From: Sabulitectum sp036743055
GTDB taxonomy: Bacteria; Fermentibacterota; Fermentibacteria; Fermentibacterales; JCC-6
Length of the DNA: 19,599 bases
Direction: 5' to 3'
Assembly (NCBI GenBank): GCA_036743055.1
Contig: DAINQE010000046.1
Coordinates: forward strand, 1-19,599
In this document: positions 6,326 to 12,396 of the stretch, one piece after another
Position numbering within the stretch: position 1 is the stretch's first letter
Layout of the letters: every line of letters begins with the position of its first letter
Position numbers and translations under genes: made by a program
Notes under the pieces: model-generated
What the model was told of the DNA's origin: nothing
The model's input: only the letters and a program-made list of their open reading frames with translations
The model's database searches: none

Positions 6326-7594
6326 ATGGCAGGCCGCCCGGGTGAAAAGGACTGGTTCTCCCTGGACAACGCCGCAAAGATATACCCAGCCACGGCCTCT
6401 CCCAGATCCCCGGCGGAGTTCCGGATGACCTTCACCGTGAAAGAGCCCGTAAGGCTCATCTGGCTTGAGGCAGCGGCGAAAAGGGTAATGCCCCGGTTCC
6501 CTTACTACCAGGTACTCCTGAAAAAGGGTTTCTTCTGGTATTACCTACAGCGGAATGACCTTAGCCCCGGGATAAGTCCCATGTCGAATATGCCCCTGGG
6601 AATGCCCTCGGAAAGGGGGCACTCCACCAGACTTCTCAGGATATGTGCAGCCGGCGCAACCGTTGCGGTGGATTTCTCCCACATCCTCACCGACGGAACA
6701 GGGGGAATGGCCTTCCTGCTGGCCCTGGCCGCCATGTACCTCAGGGAAGCGGGGCTCCTGGAAAGAACTCCCCCTGGTGTGATGAACCCCGATGAAGAAC
6801 CCTCTCCTGAGGAGTTCGAGGACGCACACAGGAGATACTTCCCGGACATTTCCATATCCCCTGAGCGGATGAAGCCGGCCTGGCATCTTCCGGGAGAACC
6901 CATGGAGCAGGGTCGGATCAGGGTGCTCTCCGGATCCGTTCCAGTTGAGGATGTTCACTCCCAGGCTGGAGAAAAAGGGGTATCGATCACCGAGTACCTG
7001 GCGGCGGTATACCTTCATTCCCTTGCGGAAATCCACCCGGGAAGGGGCAGGAACATAATCCGGCTGGAGATACCGCTGGACATGCGGCGGGTTTTCCCGT
7101 CCAGGACCATGAGGAACTTCTCCCTCTACCTCTCCCCGGAGATAGACCTTGCCCTGGGCGAATGGACATTCGATGAAACGGTCACCGAGATCCATCACCG
7201 TATGGGTCTCATGAAGTCCCGTAAACAGCTTGGCAGGCAGCTTCACCGGAATGTGGGCTCCGAGTTCAATCCACTTGTGAGGTATCTTCCCAGATTCCTG
7301 AAGGACATGGTGCTCTCCTTTTCATACTCCAGACTGGGAGAAGGGCTTCACTCCGGGGTTATCTCGAACCTGGGCAGAGTGCAGGTGCCTGAGGAAATGG
7401 CCAGCCATATTGAATCCCTGGGTATGATGATACGGCCGAACCATGTGATGAAGAAAAGCTGTTCGGTCCTCTCCTTCGGAGGAATGCTCGATATTACCTT
7501 TGCAAGCGTCATCGAGGATTTAACGCTGGAAAAGCTGTTCTTCCGCTTCCTTGCCGGGAGCGGTGCGGATGTAACGGTAAGGGAGATTCAATGA
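6326..7594 (+). CDS. Alcohol acetyltransferase-like / condensation-type acyltransferase
   Basis: A protein of about 422 residues from the acyl-CoA-dependent acyltransferase superfamily (alcohol acetyltransferase, WS/DGAT and NRPS condensation fold). The catalytic H-x-x-x-D-G motif is HILTDGTGG, with His at about 119 and Asp at 123. The N-terminus has WFSLDNAAKIYPA (about 10-22), a motif I associate with bacterial proteins annotated as alcohol acetyltransferase. There is no signal peptide or transmembrane segment, so it should be cytoplasmic. Three in-frame ATGs compete (6308, 6320, 6326); AGGAG at 6315-6319 is correctly spaced only for 6326. The stop overlaps the next start (ATGA), coupling it to the zinc-ribbon membrane protein. 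The fold is confident; the acyl donor and acceptor are unknown. Confidence 0.75.
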   Translation: MAGRPGEKDWFSLDNAAKIYPATASPRSPAEFRMTFTVKEPVRLIWLEAAAKRVMPRFPYYQVLLKKGFFWYYLQRNDLSPGISPMSNMPLGMPSERGHSTRLLRICAAGATVAVDFSHILTDGTGGMAFLLALAAMYLREAGLLERTPPGVMNPDEEPSPEEFEDAHRRYFPDISISPERMKPAWHLPGEPMEQGRIRVLSGSVPVEDVHSQAGEKGVSITEYLAAVYLHSLAEIHPGRGRNIIRLEIPLDMRRVFPSRTMRNFSLYLSPEIDLALGEWTFDETVTEIHHRMGLMKSRKQLGRQLHRNVGSEFNPLVRYLPRFLKDMVLSFSYSRLGEGLHSGVISNLGRVQVPEEMASHIESLGMMIRPNHVMKKSCSVLSFGGMLDITFASVIEDLTLEKLFFRFLAGSGADVTVREIQ

Positions 7595-8244
7595 CCCGGA
7601 TCTGCGGCGAATGCGGAATAAGGTACGAGGACCATCAGGCGGAATGCCCACTCTGCGTCAGAAGGAAGCCAGAACCGCCGTCTGGCAAGGGCTCTCGCAG
7701 TAACGTGGGAAAACATCTCCGGGAGATGGTTACCTTCTCGGCCTTTTCAGCGGGTCTGATCGCCTTCATCACCGACTACGCCTATTCCGGAACCCTGACC
7801 TGGTCGCGGATACCGCTGCTCTCCCTGGCATACGCATGGGTCACCGTGTACCTGGTATCGCTCACATGGCGCTCCAGGTATCTCACCGTTGCCGCCTCGG
7901 CCCTCTCCACCGGACTCTTTCTCCATTTCCTCAGCGATCTCACCTCCGGCGGAGATGGCTGGTTCCACGCCATTGCCCTTCCGATGGTGACCTCGGCGGC
8001 ACTTATCTCATTGCTGGTAACGGCTATTAACGGGCTTTTCAACCTCTCCTTCATGGGAAGGCTGTTGTCCGCCATGGCGGGAATCGCTCTGTTTACCGTG
8101 TTCATCGACCTGACCGTTACACCCGGTGTTACCTGGTCGCTTATCACGGCATCGGGAACCGTTCCCCTGATCGTGTTCCTCGCAGGCCTGGAAAAGCGGC
8201 TCAGAAGAAAGGGCTCAAGCCTGGAAAAGTACTTCCACGCATAG
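7591..8244 (+). CDS. Zinc-ribbon plus multi-helix membrane protein (DUF6320-like)
   Basis: A 217-residue protein starting with a four-cysteine zinc ribbon, C5-x2-C8 and C19-x2-C22, the second pair as CPLC. A basic linker (about 23-45) and about six hydrophobic helices (about residues 48-200) follow. The C-terminal tail is basic, ending RLRRKGSSLEKYFHA. The arrangement matches membrane proteins labelled DUF6320, which I recall as neighbours of alcohol acetyltransferase-like genes; that recollection needs a profile search. The ATG overlaps the acyltransferase stop by four bases, so the two are made together. A plausible role is a membrane partner or acceptor-delivery component for the acyltransferase, but no reaction is known. 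It is convergent with the next gene, with a 24-base gap. Confidence 0.65.
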   Translation: MTRICGECGIRYEDHQAECPLCVRRKPEPPSGKGSRSNVGKHLREMVTFSAFSAGLIAFITDYAYSGTLTWSRIPLLSLAYAWVTVYLVSLTWRSRYLTVAASALSTGLFLHFLSDLTSGGDGWFHAIALPMVTSAALISLLVTAINGLFNLSFMGRLLSAMAGIALFTVFIDLTVTPGVTWSLITASGTVPLIVFLAGLEKRLRRKGSSLEKYFHA

Positions 8245-8268
8245 CCGACCCTTCTGAACCGCTGCGCA

Positions 8269-8670
8269 TTACTCGAACGGACCCAGGATCAGAACCATCA
8301 GGAAGAGTATCAGAAGAGCCCAGAAAAAGCAGCCGAACACAGCTGCTGATTCCCTTACCTCGACGCCTTCTTCCGAAGCCGCGGCAGGCCTTCTTCGCCA
8401 ATCCGGGGTGGCAACGGCCAGGATGATCAGCGATATGAAGAGACCGGCAAGAAGCATCCCAAGCCAGGATGACCCGCTGTAGATCGGACCCCATTCGGGA
8501 ATGATCAACGCCGCAAGCCACATGGTAACGAAGAGCACCACGAAAAGGAACATGGCTGAAGCAATAGCGCTTCCTCCCCGGCCTGGATGTCTCCACCGAA
8601 GCCCCCAGCCCAGAACGGTACTGAGCAGCAGGGCGAAAAGAAGTGCTATAAGAATGTCTGCAATAATCAT
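8269..8670 (-). CDS. Small four-helix membrane protein, unknown function
   Basis: A 133-residue hydrophobic protein with about four membrane segments (about 2-22, 36-58, 68-88 and 108-130). A basic loop, RWRHPGRGG, lies at about 25-33 and a charged cytoplasmic loop between helices 3 and 4. A short WGP motif after helix 2 resembles small uncharacterised bacterial membrane proteins, but I cannot name a family. The ATG at 8670 is followed by the first helix at once. The ribosome-binding site is poor, so the start is only moderately certain. The frame extends upstream to 8782 in a second reading frame that looks non-coding. It stands alone, convergent with the DUF6320-like gene and divergent from the universal stress protein. 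Confidence 0.6.
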   Translation of the reverse strand: MIIADILIALLFALLLSTVLGWGLRWRHPGRGGSAIASAMFLFVVLFVTMWLAALIIPEWGPIYSGSSWLGMLLAGLFISLIILAVATPDWRRRPAAASEEGVEVRESAAVFGCFFWALLILFLMVLILGPFE

Positions 8671-8734
8671 GATGATGACCTGACAGCGCGTCTATGAGCC
8701 GCCTGTTCCAGGGGCGCGCTCTCCCAGGAGCGGC

Positions 8735-8762
8735 GGAGAAGTTCGGCGAAACACCGTTCTCC
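8735..8762. other. Interrupted hairpin in the divergent intergenic region
   Basis: GGAGAA (8735-8740) pairs with TTCTCC (8757-8762), and an inner CGG (8744-8746) pairs with CCG (8754-8756). A 3-base bulge and a 7-base loop separate these parts. It has no T tract, so it is not a standard terminator. It could sit in the leader RNA of the minus-strand membrane-protein gene, but the match may also be chance in GC-rich sequence. Confidence 0.25.
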
Positions 8763-8880
8763 CGATAACACTCAAGACCCATCAGTCAACCTGAATCGAC
8801 TATGAGCTCTTAACTATTCACCTAACAAATTTCATTAGCTATTGTCAAGTGCTATTGAAGTTATTGGAAAAGATAAAGGG

Positions 8881-8906
8881 TTGACATCAATAACTATTCT
8901 TATAAG
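8881..8906 (+). promoter_or_regulatory. Candidate promoter of the universal stress protein gene
   Basis: TTGACA (8881-8886) and TATAAG (8901-8906) are separated by only 14 bases, inside the AT-rich block before the stress-protein gene. Both hexamers are good but the spacing is shorter than the usual 16-18. Either the promoter is weak or activator-dependent, or the true -10 element differs. Transcription would begin about 55 bases before the ATG. Confidence 0.35.
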
Positions 8907-8969
8907 TTGAATATGAAAACGATGATTCTCATTCTGAGATACCATCACAACAGGGAGAGGACGGGAATA

Positions 8970-9461
8970 ATGAAGCAGTTCAAATCAATACTTGTTCCAG
9001 TAAAACTGGATTCGTCAGCTGAAAGGGTGCTCAGGACCGCCGGTGAACTGGCGGAGATGATGGATGCCAAGGTATCCGTGATGCATGTGGTTCTGCCCTT
9101 TCCTGCGGTTCCCCTCACGAGCGGGATCATGATGCCCCAGAGATCGGGGCAGGTGAACATGCCGGCATACCAGAAAGCAGTGGAGGAAAGGGTTCAGAGC
9201 ACCATGGGAGAAGTAGTGGACAGAACACTGCCGGAAGAACGCATCGCCGGCAGGATAGTCCGCACTGGAACTGTGGGCTCCACGATAATCGACGAGTGCG
9301 ACAGCGGTGACTACGACCTTGTGGTCATAGACAGCGGCGAGCATGACGACATACTTGAAAAGATCTTCGGTTCCGTGGCTGACAAGGTGGTCAAGAACGC
9401 AGGGGTTCCAGTACTCGTTCTCAGAGAGCGCGATCAGGAAGACTCCGAAGAAGAGGAATAG
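8970..9461 (+). CDS. Universal stress protein (UspA family)
   Basis: A 163-residue UspA-domain protein. It begins with the family strand KSILVPVKLDSSAERVL (about 5-21), including the V-P-V-x-x-D nucleotide-site start. A second strand, AKVSVMHVV (about 33-41), follows. The C-terminal part has YDLVVIDSGEHDD, then FGSVADKVV and AGVPVLVLRE. In ATP-binding Usp proteins this region reads G-x2-G-x9-G-(S/T). Here the first G and the final GS are present but the second G is replaced in SGEHDD, so ATP binding may be altered. The tail is acidic (DQEDSEEEE). The ATG at 8970, with GGAGAGGACGGG upstream, is preferred over ATG 8907, whose extra 21 residues do not belong to the domain. Usp proteins respond to starvation or membrane stress in the cytoplasm. 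Confidence 0.9.
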   Translation: MKQFKSILVPVKLDSSAERVLRTAGELAEMMDAKVSVMHVVLPFPAVPLTSGIMMPQRSGQVNMPAYQKAVEERVQSTMGEVVDRTLPEERIAGRIVRTGTVGSTIIDECDSGDYDLVVIDSGEHDDILEKIFGSVADKVVKNAGVPVLVLRERDQEDSEEEE

Positions 9462-9533
9462 CCCCTGGCACTAGTCTCCGGCGGTGATCGGCCTTAGAAT
9501 ACTTCAAAACAAGAGTGAAAGGAGCAGGCGCCC

Positions 9534-9986
9534 TTGAAGACCTGGATAGTGCTCGCTGTGTGGATTGCCGTTTCACTGAGCGCCGGTTTCATCGGTTCCC
9601 GGTTTCCCCCGGGGGAATGGTACCAGGGCCTGGAAAAGCCATCCTGGAACCCGCCCTCGTGGGTGTTCGGCCCGGTGTGGACCCTTCTTTACATCCTCAT
9701 GGGGATCGCGGTCTGGCTTGTATGGAAGGAGAGGGGTTTCTCCGCCGGTGTGTACCTGTTCATTGCCCAGCTTGTGCTCAATGCGGTGTGGTCCTGGCTC
9801 TTCTTCGGGCTCAACAGGCCCGACCTGGCGTTCTACGAGATACTAGTACTCTGGGTGCTGATACTTGCTACCATGATCGTCTTCTGGAGGGTAAGGCCTG
9901 CCGCAGGTGCCCTTTTCGTGCCCTATATCCTATGGGTGAGCTTCGCTTCGGTGCTTAACCACACCCTCTGGAAGCTGAACGGCTAA
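9534..9986 (+). CDS. tspO: TspO/MBR family tryptophan-rich membrane protein
   Basis: A 150-residue protein with five membrane helices and the family tryptophan pattern. It has an early SRFPPGEWYQGLEKPSW segment and then W-N-P-P-S-W-V-F-G-P-V-W-T (about 38-50). The central helix contains NAVWSWLFFGLNRPDLAFYE. TspO binds porphyrins and related tetrapyrroles and is linked to stress, light or oxygen-dependent regulation in bacteria. It starts at TTG 9534: GAAAGGAG lies about nine bases upstream and the first helix begins right after. The stress-protein gene ends 72 bases upstream, so the two may share a transcript. It converges on hypE, with a hairpin between them. Confidence 0.93.
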   Translation: MKTWIVLAVWIAVSLSAGFIGSRFPPGEWYQGLEKPSWNPPSWVFGPVWTLLYILMGIAVWLVWKERGFSAGVYLFIAQLVLNAVWSWLFFGLNRPDLAFYEILVLWVLILATMIVFWRVRPAAGALFVPYILWVSFASVLNHTLWKLNG

Positions 9987-9996
9987 GGCGCTGTAA

Positions 9997-10017
9997 CCAC
10001 CAGCTTCCGGCTGGCGG
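9997..10017. terminator. Hairpin between convergent tspO and hypE
   Basis: CCACCAGC (9997-10004) can pair with GCTGGCGG (10010-10017) across a 5-base loop, with one G-T or A-C type mismatch depending on strand. It sits between the tspO stop (9986) and the hypE stop (10041), where a shared bidirectional terminator would be expected. Neither side has a clear T tract, so intrinsic termination would be weak. Confidence 0.4.
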
Positions 10018-10040
10018 ATGGACAAGGCTCAGATCATGAA

Positions 10041-11054
10041 TCAGCAGATCCGGGGCAGCAGTTCCCCCTGGGGTATGTCCACCAGCCTTCTGCCTCCGAT
10101 ATCGGTATTCAGTATCAGACGGCGGGCCTCACCGGTTACCTCGCCTATCACCGCGGCGCCGGCCCCATTGGGCATCTCCCTCCAGGCGGAAACTATACCC
10201 GGGGCTGCATCAGGTGAGCAGATCAGGATCATGCGGCCCTCGCAGGCCACATGCATCAGGTCTATTCCCAGCATCTCGGAAACGGCCCTTGCCCCCTGGT
10301 CATAGGGAATGGCACCCTCGATCAGTTCTATCCCGAAGGAGCCTTCCTGAACGATCTCGCCCAGCACCGAGGCAAGGCCACCCCTGGTGGGGTCCCTCAT
10401 GAACTTCACAGCGTCGGCCCATTCCGCCGCCCTGGCGGCAAGGCGGTGAACCGGAGCGGTGTCGCTTCTCAGGGTTCCCCCGATGGAAAGCCCCTCCCTG
10501 GCAGCCATCACAGCCATCCCGTGATCTCCCAGGGTTCCGCTGGCTATTACCATGTCTCCCCTTCGTATCCGCTCCACGCCGAGTTGAAACGACTCGATCT
10601 TCCTTCCGATTCCCGCGGTATTGATGTACAGCCCGTCGCACTGCCCCCTGGCAACCACCTTCGTGTCGCCGGTGACCACCTGAACACCTGCCTCCATGGA
10701 GGCCCTCTTCACAGAGTCCAGGATCCGGCGCAGCAGGGCCATTTCCAGGCCTTCCTCTATGATCAGCGCCAGGGAGAGCCACAGGGGAACCGCCCCGGAG
10801 ACCGCCAGGTCGTTCACCGTTCCGTGTACAGCAAGGCATCCGATGTCGCCCCCGGGGAACTCCAGCGGACTTACGACGAAACTGTCGGTGGAAAAAACTA
10901 TCGCTTCCCCTGGGGAGTCCAGAAGGGCTCCGTCGGGAAGTCCCTGGAGTGGCCCGCCGTCGGCGAACCTGGTTACGATCTCTTCGGCAATAAGGTCCCT
11001 TGAGAGCCTTCCTCCGCCGCCATGCCCCAGTAGTACCTTCTCTGAATGCTTCAT
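10041..11054 (-). CDS. hypE: Hydrogenase expression/formation protein HypE
   Basis: A 337-residue HypE. The N-terminus has the ATP-binding LLGHGGGGRLSRDL segment (about 8-21) and the chain ends in the diagnostic P-R-I-C, whose terminal cysteine carries the cyanide precursor. An AIR-synthase-like core contains VTGDTKVV (about 146-153) and DPTRGGLA in the second half. HypE takes the carbamoyl group from HypF onto its C-terminal Cys and dehydrates it to thiocyanate for delivery to the HypC-HypD complex. It is the last gene of the operon. The ATG at 11054 is four bases past the hypD stop, and GAGGTGA overlapping that stop is its ribosome-binding site. Length and motifs are normal. Confidence 0.97.
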   Translation of the reverse strand: MKHSEKVLLGHGGGGRLSRDLIAEEIVTRFADGGPLQGLPDGALLDSPGEAIVFSTDSFVVSPLEFPGGDIGCLAVHGTVNDLAVSGAVPLWLSLALIIEEGLEMALLRRILDSVKRASMEAGVQVVTGDTKVVARGQCDGLYINTAGIGRKIESFQLGVERIRRGDMVIASGTLGDHGMAVMAAREGLSIGGTLRSDTAPVHRLAARAAEWADAVKFMRDPTRGGLASVLGEIVQEGSFGIELIEGAIPYDQGARAVSEMLGIDLMHVACEGRMILICSPDAAPGIVSAWREMPNGAGAAVIGEVTGEARRLILNTDIGGRRLVDIPQGELLPRIC

Positions 11055-11058
11055 GACT

Positions 11059-12156
11059 TCACCTCGAATACCTGTAATGGGCGGCGCAGCTCCCCTCGGA
11101 ACTCACCATGCAGGGCCCTACTGGAAAGGCCGGCGTACACTCCCTGCCCATGAGGGGGCACTCGCCAGGCAGCAATATTCCCCTTAGAACCTCGCCGCAG
11201 CGGCATCTGGGGTCGGGGTTTCCTCCGGTGGTGGCCACTCCGTGCCTTTTTCCCCCGTCGTAGCCGCTGTACTCTTCCTTCAGTTCCAGACCGCTTTCAG
11301 GTATGGTCCCTATGCCCCTCCAGGAAGCGTCAGCAGGCTGGAGATACTTCTCCATCAGCGCAAGGGCCAGGGGATTCCCGCCGGGTCTGACCACCCTGGT
11401 ATACTGGTTCTCCAGCCTGGCCGACCCGTCCGCCAGCTGCTGAAGAAGGCCCTTGATACCCAGCAGTATGTCCAGCGGCTCGAACCCTGCGATCACCGAA
11501 GGCAGACGGTGCGCATCCACGAACCCCCGGTATGCGTCGGAACCAATGACAGCGGATACATGGGCTGGAAGCAGAAATCCGTTCACCGCCACCCGGCTGT
11601 CAGCCGCCAGGGCCTCCAGGGCAGGAGGGACCAGTTTGAATGCCGTAAGGACGGAAATGTTCCTCACTTCCCCTTCGGAAGCCCTCTTAACGATGGAGAT
11701 CACAGGCGCTACGGTGGTCTCGAAGCCTATTCCCAGGAACACCACCTCATCACCGGGATGATCCCCTGCCAGTTTCACGGCCTCCAGAGGGGAATAGCAC
11801 ACATGCACCCTGGCTCCCTGGCTCCTGGCATCCGCGAGGGTGGAGGTGCTGCCGGGAACCTTCAGCATGTCGCCGAAGGTTGCTATTACAACACCCCGAC
11901 GGGCAAGCTCCACCGCGGCGTCGATATATGCCGCATCTGTAACGCACACAGGGCAGCCCGGACCGCTGAGGAGACTTACATTGCAGGGCATGATGCGCCT
12001 TATGCCGTACCTGCCTATGGACATGGTATGGCTTCCGCAGACCTCCATTATCCTGGGGCTTGCGCCCTTCTCCTCAAGGGCCAGGGCGATGGCCCTTATC
12101 TCTTCAGATATCGCCGCTGCGGCGGCGCCGCTGCGGAAACCGTCGATGTATCTCAT
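11059..12156 (-). CDS. hypD: Hydrogenase expression/formation protein HypD
   Basis: A 365-residue HypD, the scaffold on which Fe(CN)2CO is assembled with HypC. It has the catalytic C40-G-S-H-T motif, G-P-G-C-P-V-C (65-71) with its redox cysteine pair, and GFETT in the central domain. The cysteine-rich C-terminus (C318, C320, C333, C340, C349, C357) includes the [4Fe-4S] ligands. The start codon overlaps the hypC stop by four bases (ATGA), so HypC and HypD, which act as a complex, are translationally coupled. The extra C318-R-C320 pair next to the usual cluster ligands is normal for the family as far as I can judge. Confidence 0.97.
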   Translation of the reverse strand: MRYIDGFRSGAAAAAISEEIRAIALALEEKGASPRIMEVCGSHTMSIGRYGIRRIMPCNVSLLSGPGCPVCVTDAAYIDAAVELARRGVVIATFGDMLKVPGSTSTLADARSQGARVHVCYSPLEAVKLAGDHPGDEVVFLGIGFETTVAPVISIVKRASEGEVRNISVLTAFKLVPPALEALAADSRVAVNGFLLPAHVSAVIGSDAYRGFVDAHRLPSVIAGFEPLDILLGIKGLLQQLADGSARLENQYTRVVRPGGNPLALALMEKYLQPADASWRGIGTIPESGLELKEEYSGYDGGKRHGVATTGGNPDPRCRCGEVLRGILLPGECPLMGRECTPAFPVGPCMVSSEGSCAAHYRYSR

Positions 12157-12395
12157 TGGTCCGAGGGTATCTTTCCCCGCATCTCAGCCAGCTCCTGAAA
12201 GAGCCTGAGCCGGGAGTCGGCCTCTTCCCTGTCAAGCTTCTCTATCGCGAACCCGGCGTGGACTATCACGAAATCGTCCACCCCGGGGTCCTCGACCAGG
12301 GAAAGGTCAACTTGGCAGGTAACTCCTTCCAGCTCGCAGACGCCGGTTCCTCCCTCACCCATTTCCTTGATCCTCATTGGTACTGCCAGGCACAT
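12153..12395 (-). CDS. hypC: Hydrogenase assembly chaperone HypC
   Basis: An 80-residue HypC/HybG-type chaperone starting M-C-L-A-V-P. Its Cys2 (after Met removal, the N-terminal cysteine) binds the Fe(CN)2CO group and later the large-subunit precursor. The OB-fold core (CQVDLSLVEDPGVDDFVIVHAGFAI, split by short turns, about 27-51) and the final helix (EEADSRLRLFQELAEM) match the family. It starts one base after the hypF stop, with GGAGG inside the hypF end. It shares an ATGA overlap with hypD downstream. With a single HypC in the window, it presumably serves HoxH. Confidence 0.96.
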   Translation of the reverse strand: MCLAVPMRIKEMGEGGTGVCELEGVTCQVDLSLVEDPGVDDFVIVHAGFAIEKLDREEADSRLRLFQELAEMRGKIPSDQ

Positions 12396-12396
12396 C

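Larger units (their letters stand above)
8671..8969. other. Divergent intergenic region, AT-rich in its right half
   Basis: About 300 bases without a convincing gene. The left half is GC-rich and holds an interrupted hairpin (8735-8762). The right half (about 8810-8930) is strikingly AT-rich for this window. It carries a direct repeat TAACTATTC at 8811-8819 and 8891-8899, exactly 80 bases apart, several CTATTG/TTATTG words, and TTGACA at 8881. It most likely holds the promoter of the stress-protein gene. Confidence 0.5.

Noticed and set aside
8671..8782. Possible extra coding sequence upstream of the small membrane protein (193-residue frame).
   Set aside because: That frame differs from the membrane-protein frame and its product lacks any coherent hydrophobic or domain pattern.
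9466..9480. TGGCAC after the stress-protein gene, resembling a sigma-54 -24 element.
   Set aside because: The required GC element at the -12 position (TTGC-like) is absent at the correct spacing.
11242..12198. Long plus-strand frame opposite hypD (318 residues).
   Set aside because: It is a shadow of the well-supported hypD reading; long antisense frames are common in GC-rich sequence.
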